The notes: generated by a model not told the origin, from the letters alone. Counted from the stretch's first letter, positions 8,574-18,675 are shown. The stretch is 64,000 nucleotides of DNA from an uncultured Hyphomonadaceae bacterium (GCA_938084575.1 CALKFG010000003.1:177595-241594); one strand, 5' to 3'. Translations and numbers: made by a program.

Positions 8574-10253
8574 ATGAGCGAACGCGAAGCCATGGAATTC
8601 GACCTCGTAATTGTCGGCGGTGGGCCAGCGGGCCTGTCCGCGGCGATCCGGGCGAAGCAGCTGGCAAACGAGGCTGGAGAAGAGCTTGAAGTGGTCGTTC
8701 TGGAAAAGGGCGGCGAGATCGGTGCCCATATCCTGTCCGGGATCGTGCTGGACCCCAAGGCGCTTGATGAGCTGATCCCGGACTGGCGGTCCCGCGACGA
8801 CCGTCCTTTGCGGACCGAGGTCACCAAGGACAAGTACAAGCTGCTCGGCCCAAAGGGGTCCATGGGCATGCCGACCTTCGGCTTTCCGCCCTTCATGCAC
8901 AATCATGGCTGCTTTGCCGGATCGCTGGCGAACACCTGCCGCTGGCTTGGCCAGGAAGCCGAGAATCTCGGCGTCCAGGTGTTTCCGGGCTTCGCCGCGT
9001 CGGAGATTGTCTATGGGGATAAGGGTGAGGTCCGCGGCGTCGTGGCGGGGGTCATGGGTGTCGCCGAGGATGGCACCCACAAGCCTGATTATGAGCCGGG
9101 GATGGAATTGCTGGGGAAATACGTCCTCCTGGCTGAGGGGGCCCGCGGCTCGCTGACCAAGGGTGTTAAGGCGAAATATGACCTTGAGGCGGCGTGTGAC
9201 CCCCAGAAATATGGGATCGGCCTGAAGGAAGTCTGGTCCGTTCCACGTGACCATGCCGAGTTTCACGACGGTTATGTCCAGCACACGTTCGGCTGGCCAG
9301 TGCAGGATAAGGACGGCAATGGCGGCGGCTTTCTCTACCATTTCAGGGACGGCGATGAGTGCTTTGTCTCGGTCGGTTACGTCGTCCACCTGAATTATAA
9401 AAACCCGTGGCTGGCCCCCTATGAGGAATTCCAGCGCTACAAGCATCATGATGAAATCTCGAAATTCCTGAAAGGCGGCAAGCGGGTCTCTTATGGCGCC
9501 CGGGCCATCACGTCGGGCGGGCTGCAATCGGTGCCGAAACTGGCCTTTCCGGGCGGCGCCCTGATTGGCTGTTCGGCCGGATTCGTCAATCTGCCCCGGA
9601 TCAAGGGGACGCATAATGCCATGAAGACCGGCATGATGGCGGCAGAAGCTGCGGTGGCGGCCATTCGGGAGGGGCGCGGCGGTGATGAGCTGGTCGCCTA
9701 TGAAGAGGCTTATGAGACAAGCTGGGTCCGCACCGACCTGTCACAGGTGCGTAATGTGAAGCCGCTGATGTCGCGCTTCGGCACCCTGGCCGGGGCGGTC
9801 ATTTCCATGCCGGACATGTGGCTGCGTTATCTGTTCGGCTTCGGATATCTGACCACGCAGCGGCATAAAAAACCCGACCATGCCTATCTCAAGCCAGCCG
9901 ATAAATGTGCCCGGATCACCTATCCCAAGCCTGACGGCGTTCTGAGCTTCGACAAGCTGACCAGCGTGTCCTTTACAAACACCTATCATGCCGAGGACCA
10001 GCCGGTGCATCTTAAGCTGCGCGATCCGGAGCTGCAAAAAACATCCGAATATGATGTCTATGCCGGTCCATCGGCGCGGTATTGTCCGGCGGGTGTGTAT
10101 GAGTGGATCGAGGAAGATGGCAAAGCGCCCCGCTTCCAGATCAACTCGCAGAACTGCATCCATTGCAAGACCTGCGATATCAAGGATCCAAACCAGAATA
10201 TCAACTGGGAGACCCCTGAAGGCGGGGGTGGTCCCGCTTATCCCAATATGTAG
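8574..10253 (+). CDS. Electron transfer flavoprotein-ubiquinone oxidoreductase
   Basis: Inner-membrane-associated FAD and [4Fe-4S] enzyme passing electrons from acyl-CoA dehydrogenases via ETF to ubiquinone. 559 aa: FAD motif VIVGGGPAGLSAAIRA (about 12-27), the HILSGIVLDP and GCFAGSL segments, the AEGARGSLTK region, and the C-terminal ferredoxin-like cluster motif with CPAGVYEW and CIHCKTCDIKDP, complete for all four cysteines. Start ATG preceded by TGGAGAAAGACTG. Full-length for the family. Followed after 8 bases by a small membrane protein gene, likely cotranscribed. Confidence 0.96.
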   Translation: MSEREAMEFDLVIVGGGPAGLSAAIRAKQLANEAGEELEVVVLEKGGEIGAHILSGIVLDPKALDELIPDWRSRDDRPLRTEVTKDKYKLLGPKGSMGMPTFGFPPFMHNHGCFAGSLANTCRWLGQEAENLGVQVFPGFAASEIVYGDKGEVRGVVAGVMGVAEDGTHKPDYEPGMELLGKYVLLAEGARGSLTKGVKAKYDLEAACDPQKYGIGLKEVWSVPRDHAEFHDGYVQHTFGWPVQDKDGNGGGFLYHFRDGDECFVSVGYVVHLNYKNPWLAPYEEFQRYKHHDEISKFLKGGKRVSYGARAITSGGLQSVPKLAFPGGALIGCSAGFVNLPRIKGTHNAMKTGMMAAEAAVAAIREGRGGDELVAYEEAYETSWVRTDLSQVRNVKPLMSRFGTLAGAVISMPDMWLRYLFGFGYLTTQRHKKPDHAYLKPADKCARITYPKPDGVLSFDKLTSVSFTNTYHAEDQPVHLKLRDPELQKTSEYDVYAGPSARYCPAGVYEWIEEDGKAPRFQINSQNCIHCKTCDIKDPNQNINWETPEGGGGPAYPNM

Positions 10254-10261
10254 GGGAATTT

Positions 10262-10840
10262 GTGACGGATTCTGACGCGTTTTCCGAGTTTACCTTCCGG
10301 CCCGCCCCGATGCGGCCCGAATATGTCTGGGCCGTGCGGCAGGGGCATGTCATGCGGCGCGGCGGTCAGGCCTTCAATCTTGCCGGTGTCGATGCGGCCA
10401 GCTGGGGTGACGTGTCGTATCGCGGCACACGCAGCGCCTGGCTGGATTTGCAGGCCGGGTCGCAGAAGCTGCGTCTGGAATGCAGCGAGGGCGGCCTGAG
10501 CCAAGACCGGGGCCAGTTCATCGGTCTGGTCATAGCGGTGCTCGACGAGCTGGATCAGCGATCACCGCGTCTGGGCGTCCGTTATGATCAGGCTGGCGTC
10601 TATGGCCGGGCCATGTTCATCCTGGGTCTTCTGCTGGGCCTGGTTGGCGCCATCTGCGTCTATGCCGGCCTTGCCGACTTCGGCTCGGCCCGCGCCTGGG
10701 GGGTATTCGCGGTCGGGGCCGGTGCGATTGCCGGCTGTTCTGTCCTGACCTGGACCCACCGGCCATGGCGCCCGTCTGGCATGGCCCGTCCGGCGGAATT
10801 GAAAGCGTTACTGACCGTGCAGGAAAGCCAGCGGCCTTAG
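10262..10840 (+). CDS. Membrane protein of unknown function
   Basis: 192 aa from a GTG start 8 bases after the ETF-QO stop. The N-terminal half (about 10-105) looks like a compact soluble beta domain; RGGQAFNLAGV and LQAGSQKLRLEC recall small bacterial PH-like domains, but this is not secure. Two hydrophobic helices follow (about 118-138 and 145-163) and a short basic tail. I do not recognise a family. Position suggests it travels with ETF-QO. Its TAG stop overlaps the TAA stop of ispE within TTAG. Confidence 0.65.
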   Translation: MTDSDAFSEFTFRPAPMRPEYVWAVRQGHVMRRGGQAFNLAGVDAASWGDVSYRGTRSAWLDLQAGSQKLRLECSEGGLSQDRGQFIGLVIAVLDELDQRSPRLGVRYDQAGVYGRAMFILGLLLGLVGAICVYAGLADFGSARAWGVFAVGAGAIAGCSVLTWTHRPWRPSGMARPAELKALLTVQESQRP

Positions 10841-11751
10841 CCGGGTGCGGCGTCGGCGCCGGTCTTGCCGGGGGTCCCCAACAGGCAGGCCACGCACCAG
10901 TGGTCGGGATATGTGTCGCGATAAATCGCAGCGGCCCTGTGCGCCGCCTCGGCCGTCTCGAAGACGGCGAAACAGGTCGCTCCGGATCCGCTCATCCGGA
11001 CGAAACGGGCGGCGGGCAACGTCTTCAGCGCGTTCAGCACATGGCCAATTCCGGGAAACTGCGCGATGGCTGGCGCGGCCAGATCATTCCGGGTGCGACG
11101 CCTGAGAAATCCGATCAGGGCGCGAACGCTGAGGGGCTTCGCGGCCAGCGGCGGATGCTGCAGGGGGCGCACAGAGCCCCGGTCATAGGCTTCGAAGACC
11201 GGGCCCGTCGGGCAGGCAAGTCCCGGATTGACCAGCAGGACGGGCAATGGCGGCAGCCCGGCATGCGGGTCAAACACGTCGCCCTCGCCGCGCATCCAGC
11301 CGGTCTGGCTGTACAGGCACGCCAGTACGTCGCCGCCAAGGCCGGGGGCAATGCGGCGCGCGGTGGCGTGGGCGCCGGGGTCAGGTGTGGCCTGAACGAT
11401 CAGCCGAAGGGCGGCGGCAGCGTCTGCCGACCCTCCGCCGATCCCGGCCGCGGCCGGCAGGTTTTTCACCAGCTGGAAGGACAGGTGGGGCGCCTGATCT
11501 GGCATGGCCTGATGCATGGCCCGGGCCGCTTTCAGCACGAGATTGTCACGGGCTGGGCCACAGGCCTCTGCATAGGGGCCGGATACGGCCAGGCTGGACA
11601 TGCTGGCCGGGCGCGCCGTCAGCAGGTCCGCCACCTGGGTCTCGGTGAAGGCCAGAAGCGAGATCAGCGCGTGTCGCCCATTGTCCTGGACCGGGCCGAC
11701 ATGCAGGGACAAATTGACCTTGGCCGGGGCATGGGCGCTGTAGAGCGTCAT
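10837..11751 (-). CDS. ispE: 4-diphosphocytidyl-2-C-methyl-D-erythritol kinase
   Basis: GHMP kinase of the MEP isoprenoid pathway; phosphorylates CDP-ME at the 2-hydroxyl. The ORF track extends to 11907, but the true start is the ATG at 11751, which overlaps the upstream stop as ATGA; this gives 304 aa beginning MTLYSAHAPAKVNLSLHV, with the family's AKVNL motif. The ATP-binding GHMP loop is LPAAAGIGGGSADAAA, and the C-terminal motif is VRMSGSGATCFAVF. Translational coupling to two TPR lipoproteins is seen in several alphaproteobacteria. Confidence 0.95.
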   Translation of the reverse strand: MTLYSAHAPAKVNLSLHVGPVQDNGRHALISLLAFTETQVADLLTARPASMSSLAVSGPYAEACGPARDNLVLKAARAMHQAMPDQAPHLSFQLVKNLPAAAGIGGGSADAAAALRLIVQATPDPGAHATARRIAPGLGGDVLACLYSQTGWMRGEGDVFDPHAGLPPLPVLLVNPGLACPTGPVFEAYDRGSVRPLQHPPLAAKPLSVRALIGFLRRRTRNDLAAPAIAQFPGIGHVLNALKTLPAARFVRMSGSGATCFAVFETAEAAHRAAAIYRDTYPDHWCVACLLGTPGKTGADAAPG

Positions 11752-13520
11752 GGCCGATCCGGTTGCGGCTGCCGCAGAGGGGGGGACCAGCGGGCCGGTT
11801 CCACGGCGAGTTTTGCGGCATAGGCGGCCCGGGCGGTGTCGCTGTCGGCCAGATCCATAGCGCGCTGCCACTGATACCCCGCTTCGGTGTAGCGTCCGGT
11901 CTGCCAATAGGCATCGCCGAGATGGTCGAGGATACTGGCCGCCCGGGGCAGCAATTCGGTTGCGCGTTCGAGATGATAGACGGCCCGGTCATACTGGCCC
12001 AGCTTGTAATAGGCCCATCCGAGGCTGTCGGTGATGGCACCATTGTCGGGCGCCCGGACAAGGGCGCGCTCGATCAGGGCCAGACCCCGCTCCAGGCGGA
12101 TGCCGCGATTAATCCAGCTATAGCCAAGATAATTGAGGAGGTCCGGATTGTCGGGATTAAGGCCAAGGGCCGTTTCGAGGTCGCTTTCGGCCGGGGCCCA
12201 GTAGCCGAGCTGCTCGCGTGCCGCGCCGCGTGCGAAATACAGCCGCCAGTCATAGACCCCGCGTGCGGCATCGGCGTCGATGACCTGGCTGATCACCTCA
12301 ATGGCCTGTCCCAGCCGGCCCGTCGACCGCAGAAGATCGCCATACTGGATCCTGATATTGCGGTCGTCTGTGCGCGCCAGAGTGGTCCGGACCAGCTCCA
12401 GCGCGTCCGCCTCGCGCCCCTCCCGCAGCAGGATCCAGGCCAGCTGTCCCTGGGTTGAGATGTGGTAGGGTGAGTCCGCGGCAATGCCCCGCAGAAGGCG
12501 GATGGCCTCCGGGCGTCGACCGCCGCGGTCGAGCGCGTCGGCCCAGAGCGTTCGGGCGGAATCGAGCTCGGGGTCCAGATGCAGCGCCAGCGCGAAATAC
12601 ACCGCGGCCACGTCGCTGGGCTGCTGTTGGCTCAGCGCGGCAGCCGCGGCATAGATAAACAGCGCCATGCCCTGCCGGCTGCCAAGCGCGGCGGGCGGCG
12701 CCACCTGCCCGGTTTCGATATCGGCGGCGAGGGCTGACAGGGCCGGGTGCCGGCCCACCGTCTCGCGGAACGCCCGGAGCCGGTCGAGGGCCGCGTCGGG
12801 CTGGCCAGCCCGGGCCATCAGCCGGGCCTCTGTCTCGACCCCGATCGCGGTTCCGGCCCGGTCCGTCCACAGCTCTGCGAAGTCCGCCATGGCGCCCGCC
12901 TGATCCCCGGTATCTGCTTTCATGCGCGCGGCGAGCGTTTTCCCGATCTGGCGCAGCACGGGATTGTCGCCACCGGCATTTGCCTGTCGCTGGATGCCCG
13001 CTGTGGGAGCCTGTTCGAACACCAGCCAGGCTTTGATCGTATCGGCCAGGCTGGCATGAAACTGGCTGCGCCACGACGTCGCCAACAGGCTCAGGGCACG
13101 GTCGTCCTGGCCTTTGGCAATGGCATCAATGGCGAGGGTCAGCCGGGCGAGGTCGCTGGCTTTCAGGCTCGACAAAGGGAGGGTGAGGGCAAGCGTGTTG
13201 GCCTCTGCAACCTGACCCACCAACAGGGTGGAGAAAATGGCCCGGTCGGCGATGACCGGGTCCTGCATCTGGCGCTGGGAAATCTGGCGATACGCGTCCG
13301 AGGCCGTCTGCGGATCATCCGTCAGGGAGGCATAGCGGGCGACGGTAAACCGGGCAAAGTCACGGGCCTCAAGCCGGATCCGGGTTTCCGCTTCGACCTG
13401 ATCCAGCCCGGGGTCCGGAGTGGCGAGTCCGGACGGGCTGACACAGGCGCCGAGCCCGAGCGACACACCGACAAGGAGCAGTTTGGCGAGGCGCCGGGCG
13501 GGGAAAGCAAAATCGGTCAT
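11748..13520 (-). CDS. TPR-repeat lipoprotein (second of a tandem pair)
   Basis: About 590 aa, predicted outer- or inner-membrane-anchored lipoprotein with a signal ending LGLGAC-V and many degenerate tetratricopeptide repeats, clearest in the C-terminal third (for example LNYLGYSWINRG, DSLGWAYYKLGQYDRAV, LDHLGDAYWQTGRYTEA). TPR solenoids usually serve as protein-protein scaffolds; the partner is unknown. The ORF track starts at 13580; I prefer the ATG at 13520 because it gives a normal-length signal peptide, though the site AGGAG lies further upstream and the start is uncertain. It overlaps ispE as ATGA and probably derives from the same duplication as the upstream gene. Confidence 0.8.
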   Translation of the reverse strand: MTDFAFPARRLAKLLLVGVSLGLGACVSPSGLATPDPGLDQVEAETRIRLEARDFARFTVARYASLTDDPQTASDAYRQISQRQMQDPVIADRAIFSTLLVGQVAEANTLALTLPLSSLKASDLARLTLAIDAIAKGQDDRALSLLATSWRSQFHASLADTIKAWLVFEQAPTAGIQRQANAGGDNPVLRQIGKTLAARMKADTGDQAGAMADFAELWTDRAGTAIGVETEARLMARAGQPDAALDRLRAFRETVGRHPALSALAADIETGQVAPPAALGSRQGMALFIYAAAAALSQQQPSDVAAVYFALALHLDPELDSARTLWADALDRGGRRPEAIRLLRGIAADSPYHISTQGQLAWILLREGREADALELVRTTLARTDDRNIRIQYGDLLRSTGRLGQAIEVISQVIDADAARGVYDWRLYFARGAAREQLGYWAPAESDLETALGLNPDNPDLLNYLGYSWINRGIRLERGLALIERALVRAPDNGAITDSLGWAYYKLGQYDRAVYHLERATELLPRAASILDHLGDAYWQTGRYTEAGYQWQRAMDLADSDTARAAYAAKLAVEPARWSPPLRQPQPDRP

Positions 13521-13548
13521 GTTGGGCAGTCGGACAATGTCCAGCGGA

Positions 13549-15483
13549 TCAAATCTCCTGACGGTCAATTTCTCCATCATCGCTCAGCGACACATCGGGC
13601 AAGGGCTGCTTTTCAGGTGGTGGCCCCTTGAGGCCATTTTCCAGCTTGTCTTCAATCAGGCTGCGATCCGCGTCTGGTGGAAATTCGTCAAGGGCGTTGC
13701 GCCAGGCCATGCGCGCTTCCTCCGTCAGACCGAGGTGCCAGTAGACATCGCCCAAATGGTCCTCGATTTCCCAATTGCGGTTGGGGGCAAGTTCGCGGCG
13801 GCTCAGTTCGATGTAGAACCGGGCGCCCTCAAGGTCACCCAGCTTGTAGCGGACCCAGCCGAAACTGTCGGCGATATAGCTGTTCCCCGGTGCCAGGGCG
13901 ACAGCCCGCGCCAGGACTTTGAAGGCTTCCTCGAGCCGGTCTGTATGGATCACAAGATAGTAGCCGAGCGTGTTCAGCATGTAAGGATCATTCGGCCGCC
14001 CAAGAGCCTCGTTGCGGAGAAGAGAAAGACCCCGCTCGACCTGCCCGGCCTCGGCCAGTGCATTGGCCAGAAGCAGGCGGTGCGCGTGCGTGTCATCCAG
14101 ATCGCGGGCGTCCCTGGCATGGCGCAGGGCGGCATCAAGGACGCCGAACTGACGGAAGACGAAGTAACTCGTACGATGGGCGAATGCTCTTTCGGCATCG
14201 GTTTCGGCCAGATCGGGCAGCTCGGCCGCCAGCCGCAGCGCCGACTCCTCCTCGTTGAGCAGGGCATAGAGGCGCAGGGCCGAGGTCGAGATCGATAAAA
14301 GCCTGTCGGGGGTGCCGAGGGTCAGCGCCTGGTCGAGGGCGGCGCGGGCATCGTCGGGCCGGTCCAGCCGCAAAAGCGTGTTGGCTTCGGCAATCTTGAG
14401 ATCGGCTGAGGGGGCGGGGGCGGCCTGCAGCACATTCAGCGCCCCGTCATAGAGAGCCTCTTTATACAGATCCTCGAAGACATTCAGGCGCAGGGTGTCA
14501 TTCTCCGGCGCGATGAGCAGGGCCATCTGGTCCAGCGCGCCGCCCCAGCTATTATAACCCCGCAGGCGCGCCCCGACGACGGCGACGTCGAACAGGTTCT
14601 GATAATACACCGCCAGCGTGTAATCGTGCAGTGCCCGGGCGAAGCCGTTCCGCAGGTCGAGGTCTTCCGCCTCCGGCATGCCCCGCCCACTCGCGAGGCC
14701 GTCAATCGCGGCCCTATAAACGACAGCCTGCTCCGGATCCGCGTCGGCAAGCCGCTGATACAAGGCCTGAGCCGCCTCGATCTGGCCTTCCCGTCGTAAC
14801 AGCAGGGCATGGCGCGCCACCACCAGCTGGATATGGGAATAGACCAGACCCTGCGGATCGAAATCATGTTCGGGGGCGATGATCTGCGAAGGCATCATGG
14901 CCGAGTAAACAGCGAGGGCCTCGTCATGCCGTTCCAGGGCCTCCAGCAGGGTGGCAAGTGACAGGTCACCGGTCAGCCCGGGCAGCTGTCGGGACAGGGC
15001 GCGGTGGGCCGCAAGCGCATCCTCCCCTTTACCGTCAAGCGCCAGGTACCAGGCTTCCAGAAAGCGCGCCAGCTGACTGGGCGGGGTCACGTCCAGTGCT
15101 GGCTTCAGGGTTCGCAGGGCGGACGGCATGTCGCCTTTGCCGGCCGCATCCAGCGACAACATGACCGCGCTATTGGGCGTAGTCGCTCCGTCGCGCAGGG
15201 CCTTCAGTTTTAGAATGGTCAGGAACGCCGCCATATCGCCCGCCTGGATGGCGTCATCGGGCTCATCATAGGCGTTCACCCCAATCGGGCGCCCGTCCTC
15301 GTCGCGCCGCGCCGTGCGCAGGGCTGGCGCCGACACATCATAGCTGCCGCTATATTCGGCGAGGGCGGCCATCAGCTGCTTTTGACGGGGCGTGGGGTCC
15401 GGCATGTCCTGAGCTGGCGGCGTCACGCATGCTGTCAGCCCGATAAGACAGGCAGAGATCAGGGCTGTGCCAAAGCGCAACAT
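13549..15483 (-). CDS. TPR-repeat lipoprotein (first of a tandem pair)
   Basis: 644 aa from the ATG at 15483 (a GTG two codons earlier is possible). Signal peptide MLRFGTALISACLIGLTAC-V with a classical lipobox. TPR-like helical pairs run through the protein; the C-terminal stretch (LNTLGYYLVIHTDRLEEAF, DSFGWVRYKLGDLEGAR, EDHLGDVYWHLGLTEEA) is closely similar in pattern to that of the downstream gene, which points to an ancestral tandem duplication. It is followed at once by the second TPR gene and ispE. Function unknown; envelope scaffolding is an inference. Confidence 0.8.
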   Translation of the reverse strand: MLRFGTALISACLIGLTACVTPPAQDMPDPTPRQKQLMAALAEYSGSYDVSAPALRTARRDEDGRPIGVNAYDEPDDAIQAGDMAAFLTILKLKALRDGATTPNSAVMLSLDAAGKGDMPSALRTLKPALDVTPPSQLARFLEAWYLALDGKGEDALAAHRALSRQLPGLTGDLSLATLLEALERHDEALAVYSAMMPSQIIAPEHDFDPQGLVYSHIQLVVARHALLLRREGQIEAAQALYQRLADADPEQAVVYRAAIDGLASGRGMPEAEDLDLRNGFARALHDYTLAVYYQNLFDVAVVGARLRGYNSWGGALDQMALLIAPENDTLRLNVFEDLYKEALYDGALNVLQAAPAPSADLKIAEANTLLRLDRPDDARAALDQALTLGTPDRLLSISTSALRLYALLNEEESALRLAAELPDLAETDAERAFAHRTSYFVFRQFGVLDAALRHARDARDLDDTHAHRLLLANALAEAGQVERGLSLLRNEALGRPNDPYMLNTLGYYLVIHTDRLEEAFKVLARAVALAPGNSYIADSFGWVRYKLGDLEGARFYIELSRRELAPNRNWEIEDHLGDVYWHLGLTEEARMAWRNALDEFPPDADRSLIEDKLENGLKGPPPEKQPLPDVSLSDDGEIDRQEI

Positions 15484-15571
15484 GATCACACATCACCCCG
15501 CATGATCTGGACGCTGGGTGCCGGCCCGCCGCCAGCCTGTCTCGGATGCGGCGGGGCCGTGAAACGCATGA

Positions 15572-16585
15572 TCAGTTGACCCGGTTAAGACAAAAGTCTG
15601 CCAGTTGGCGCAGCGCCCGTGTCCAGGTATTCTGAGGCAGGGTGTTCAGCGCGGCCTTGGCCAGCTCGGCATAGGCGCGGGCCTCGGCAGCGGTCGCGTC
15701 AGCAGCGCCGGTTGAGCGGATGAGATGGATAGCGTGCGCAAGGTCAGACTCGCGCTGCTGGTCGACGTCCAGAACCCGGTCCCAGAAGGCGATGTCCTCG
15801 GCATCTCCGCGACGCCGGGCAATGATGACGGGCAGGGTCACCTTGCCTTCGCGAAAATCGTCGCCAACCGATTTTCCGATCACCGAGGTGGTGCCGCCAT
15901 AATCAAGCGCGTCGTCAACAATCTGAAAAGCCAGACCCAGATTGCGTCCATAGGCGGCAAGGGCCTCGGCATGTTCTGCGCCCCCGGCAGACAGGGCGCC
16001 GGCCCGGGCGGACGCCTCAAACAGGGCTGCAGTCTTGGCTTCGATGATGGCCAGATATTCCTCGGTTGGCAGGTCGCGCCGGCCGGCGGCCGCCAGCTGG
16101 CGGACTTCGCCCTCGGCAATGATAGAGGCCGCCTGAGACAGAATATCGAGAATTTCGAGATTGCCGGTCTCGACCATGAGTGTGAAGGCGCGCGCAAACA
16201 GGAAGTCGCCAACCAGGATCGAGGCGGAATTGCCCCACAGGTTCTTTGCCGCCTTCTTGCCACGTCGCAGGTCGCTTTCATCGACGACGTCATCATGAAG
16301 CAGCGTGGCGGTGTGGATGAATTCCACAGCAGCGGCCAGAGCATGGGTGCCATGCGACGTTTCACCGACGGCACGTGCGGCCGCGAGGGTGACGAGCGGA
16401 CGCAGGCGCTTGCCCCCCGCTGAAACAATATAGCCGGACAGGTTTGGAATGACGGCCACGGGGCTGGCCGCCCGTGTATGCAGCAGCGCTTCGGTCGCGC
16501 CCAGATCCTCAGAGAGGTCCTCTTGCAAGCGATCAATGAATGTCTCAGAATCGCCTTCTGAGCGGGGTTTTACAGTCGCGGTCAC
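15572..16585 (-). CDS. Long-chain trans-polyprenyl diphosphate synthase
   Basis: Condenses isopentenyl diphosphate units into an all-trans chain, probably the octa/nona/decaprenyl side chain of ubiquinone. 337 aa from a GTG start with AGGA 8 bases upstream. First Asp-rich motif LLHDDVVDESDLRRG, the GNSASILVGDFLFARAF segment and second motif FQIVDDALDYGG are all intact; the GGKRLRP substrate motif is near residue 57. Chain length cannot be read with confidence, so ispB/ddsA is not assigned. It shares pathway with ispE 4 kb away. Confidence 0.92.
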   Translation of the reverse strand: MTATVKPRSEGDSETFIDRLQEDLSEDLGATEALLHTRAASPVAVIPNLSGYIVSAGGKRLRPLVTLAAARAVGETSHGTHALAAAVEFIHTATLLHDDVVDESDLRRGKKAAKNLWGNSASILVGDFLFARAFTLMVETGNLEILDILSQAASIIAEGEVRQLAAAGRRDLPTEEYLAIIEAKTAALFEASARAGALSAGGAEHAEALAAYGRNLGLAFQIVDDALDYGGTTSVIGKSVGDDFREGKVTLPVIIARRRGDAEDIAFWDRVLDVDQQRESDLAHAIHLIRSTGAADATAAEARAYAELAKAALNTLPQNTWTRALRQLADFCLNRVN

Positions 16586-16690
16586 GGAAACGTCCTATTC
16601 CAGATTCGGTTGGCATTCCATATCATCGGTGCCGAAGGTGCGGCCGGGCTGCCTGTTGCTCATGTCAGACATATGTTCGAAGGAGACAGG

Positions 16691-16900
16691 ATGGAAGAAA
16701 TTTTTCGCACCAATGACTATGTCAAACTGTCCTATGTTCGTCATCTGCTTGCCGAAGAGGGGATTGAAGCCTTCGTGCTCGACGAGCACACAGCCACCAT
16801 TGATGGCCGTGGACCCATGATTCCCATTCGCGTCACGGTGAGGTCTGATCAGGCTGCCAGGGCACGGTTTACGCTAAAGGATGTCGATCAGGACGCATGA
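16691..16900 (+). CDS. DUF2007 domain protein
   Basis: A 69-aa protein, MEEIFRTNDYVKLSYVRHLL onward, fitting the DUF2007 fold (a small ferredoxin-like domain also called putative signal-transducing protein) with its I/V-x-A-x-V-L and P-I-R-V-x-V strands. The ORF track starts at 16610, but AAGGAGACAGG directly precedes the ATG at 16691. It overlaps the next gene as ATGA, so the two are coupled. Biochemical role unknown. Confidence 0.8.
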   Translation: MEEIFRTNDYVKLSYVRHLLAEEGIEAFVLDEHTATIDGRGPMIPIRVTVRSDQAARARFTLKDVDQDA

Positions 16901-17649
16901 CCGTATCGCTTGATCCTACGCGTGATGCGTTTCTTGGCGGTCGCGTCCATGTCCACCAGCCAAGACAGGGGTTTCGGGCCGGAACCGACAGCGTACTTCT
17001 GGCCGCCGCTCTACCCGATCAGCTGTCCGGTCGGGCTCTGGAGCTGGGATGTGGTGCCGGCGGTGCGCTTTTGCCTGCCGCGTGGCGGCTCTCCCATCTG
17101 CGGTTTGATGGCCTTGAACGGGACCCGGACATGCGGGCGATGTGTCTGCGCGGCGTGCAGGACAATGCCATGTCTGAACGGGTTGGGGTTATGGCCGGAG
17201 ATGTCGCCTCTTTGTCTCCGGGGCTGGAGAATGCTTATGATCTGGTGTTTTCCAACCCGCCTTTTTTTCCGGCCGGGACGATCGAGCCGCCGGCCCCGGG
17301 AAAAGAGCAGGCCTATTTGGAGAGCGTGTCCCTCAAGGACTGGATTTCTGCCATGTTGTTTGCCGCACGGCCAAAAGGGACGCTGATCCTGATTCACCGG
17401 GCGGCGCAGCTCGCGCCCCTATTAGGGGCTCTGGACGGGCGGGCCGGTGATATCGCGGTGATGCCCGTGCGGTCTTATCCCGGGGCCGATGCAAAACGGG
17501 TGATCGTGCGGTGCCGCAAGGGACTGAAACGCGGCCCCCTGCGCCTGCTGAGTGGTCTGGAGATTTACCGGTCTCGTGGCGGTGCCACCAGTTCCCTGCT
17601 GGAGGCGGTCTCGCGGCAGGGAGTCGGGCTGGACTGGGAAAACGGATAA
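16897..17649 (+). CDS. TrmN6-like tRNA/N6-adenine methyltransferase
   Basis: 250-aa SAM-dependent methyltransferase. The SAM motif I is [16 protein letters not shown] (about 48-63) and the amino-methylating motif IV is [10 protein letters not shown], which indicates methylation of an exocyclic amino group. Size and the N-terminal [11 protein letters not shown] motif match the TrmN6 (YfiC) family, which modifies A37 of tRNA-Val in Escherichia coli. The precise tRNA here is an inference. Coupled to the DUF2007 gene through a 4-base overlap and followed by glyQ. Confidence 0.85.
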   Translation: MTVSLDPTRDAFLGGRVHVHQPRQGFRAGTDSVLLAAALPDQLSGRALELGCGAGGALLPAAWRLSHLRFDGLERDPDMRAMCLRGVQDNAMSERVGVMAGDVASLSPGLENAYDLVFSNPPFFPAGTIEPPAPGKEQAYLESVSLKDWISAMLFAARPKGTLILIHRAAQLAPLLGALDGRAGDIAVMPVRSYPGADAKRVIVRCRKGLKRGPLRLLSGLEIYRSRGGATSSLLEAVSRQGVGLDWENG

Positions 17650-17719
17650 GCCGCCGGTTGCGGGACGGGCTGGGAACCGCTACCGGGGGACATTGGAAAG
17701 AGATGTTCAGGGCCAGACC

Positions 17720-18619
17720 ATGACAATGCCAGTCGCCAGAGACAAACCCGCCTCGTTTCAGGACCTGATTTTGCGCCTGCAGGCCTATTGGGCCGCGCAG
17801 GGCTGCGCCATATTGCAGCCCTATGATATGGAAGTCGGCGCGGGCACGCTGCATCCGGCCACCGTGCTGCGGGCTCTCGGTCCGCGAGATTGGCGCGCAG
17901 CTTATGTCCAGCCCTCCCGGCGACCGGCCGATGCGCGTTATGGGGAGAACCCAAATCGTCTCGGCCATTATTACCAGTTTCAGGTCATCCTGAAGCCGAA
18001 CCCTCAGGATTTACAGGATCTGTATCTCAACTCCCTGTACGAGATCGGCATTGATCCCGGCCTGCACGATATCCGCTTTGTCGAGGATGACTGGGAAAAC
18101 CCCACCGTCGGCGCCTGGGGGCTGGGATGGGAAGTCTGGTGCGACGGCATGGAAGTCAGCCAGTACACCTATTTCCAGCAGGTGGGCGGGCTTGATGTCT
18201 TGCCGGTTTCAGGTGAGCTGACCTATGGGCTGGAACGCCTGGCCATGTATGTTTTTGGGGTTGAGAATGTGTACGATCTGCCGTTCAACGCGCCGGACAG
18301 TGCTGTGCCGTTGACCTATGGCGATGTGTTCCTGGAAAATGAGCGCCAGCAGTCCGCCTTCAATTTTGAATATTCCGATGTCGACATGCTGCAACGCTGG
18401 TTTCAGGATTGCGAAACGCAGTCGACCGCCCTGCGTATGGCTGAAAAGCCTCTGCCGGCTTATGATTTTGCTCTCAAGGCCAGCCATGTTTTCAATTTGA
18501 TCGATGCCCGGGGCGTGATCTCGCCAACCGAACGCCAGTCCTTTATCGCGCGGGTCCGTGACCTGGCGCGGGGAGCCGCGGAAGTGTGGGCAAGCCAGCA
18601 GGCGGCAGACGTCGGCTGA
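17720..18619 (+). CDS. glyQ: Glycyl-tRNA synthetase alpha subunit
   Basis: Catalytic (ATP/glycine-activating) subunit of the alpha2beta2 bacterial GlyRS. 299 aa from ATG 17720 (ATG 17726 is also possible); the track start at 17552 lies inside the preceding gene. Class II motifs are seen: [17 protein letters not shown] at the N terminus, [22 protein letters not shown] and [19 protein letters not shown]. The beta subunit gene glyS follows after an intervening CDGSH gene. Confidence 0.96.
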   Translation: MTMPVARDKPASFQDLILRLQAYWAAQGCAILQPYDMEVGAGTLHPATVLRALGPRDWRAAYVQPSRRPADARYGENPNRLGHYYQFQVILKPNPQDLQDLYLNSLYEIGIDPGLHDIRFVEDDWENPTVGAWGLGWEVWCDGMEVSQYTYFQQVGGLDVLPVSGELTYGLERLAMYVFGVENVYDLPFNAPDSAVPLTYGDVFLENERQQSAFNFEYSDVDMLQRWFQDCETQSTALRMAEKPLPAYDFALKASHVFNLIDARGVISPTERQSFIARVRDLARGAAEVWASQQAADVG

Positions 18620-18675
18620 CAGGCTCAGCACTTGGGTGCGTGGGATGGGCTGGCTTGGAACAAGAGGAGAAAAAG

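Noticed and set aside
8535-9614. 359-aa minus-strand ORF
   Set aside because: Lies antisense to the ETF-QO gene, whose motifs are complete.
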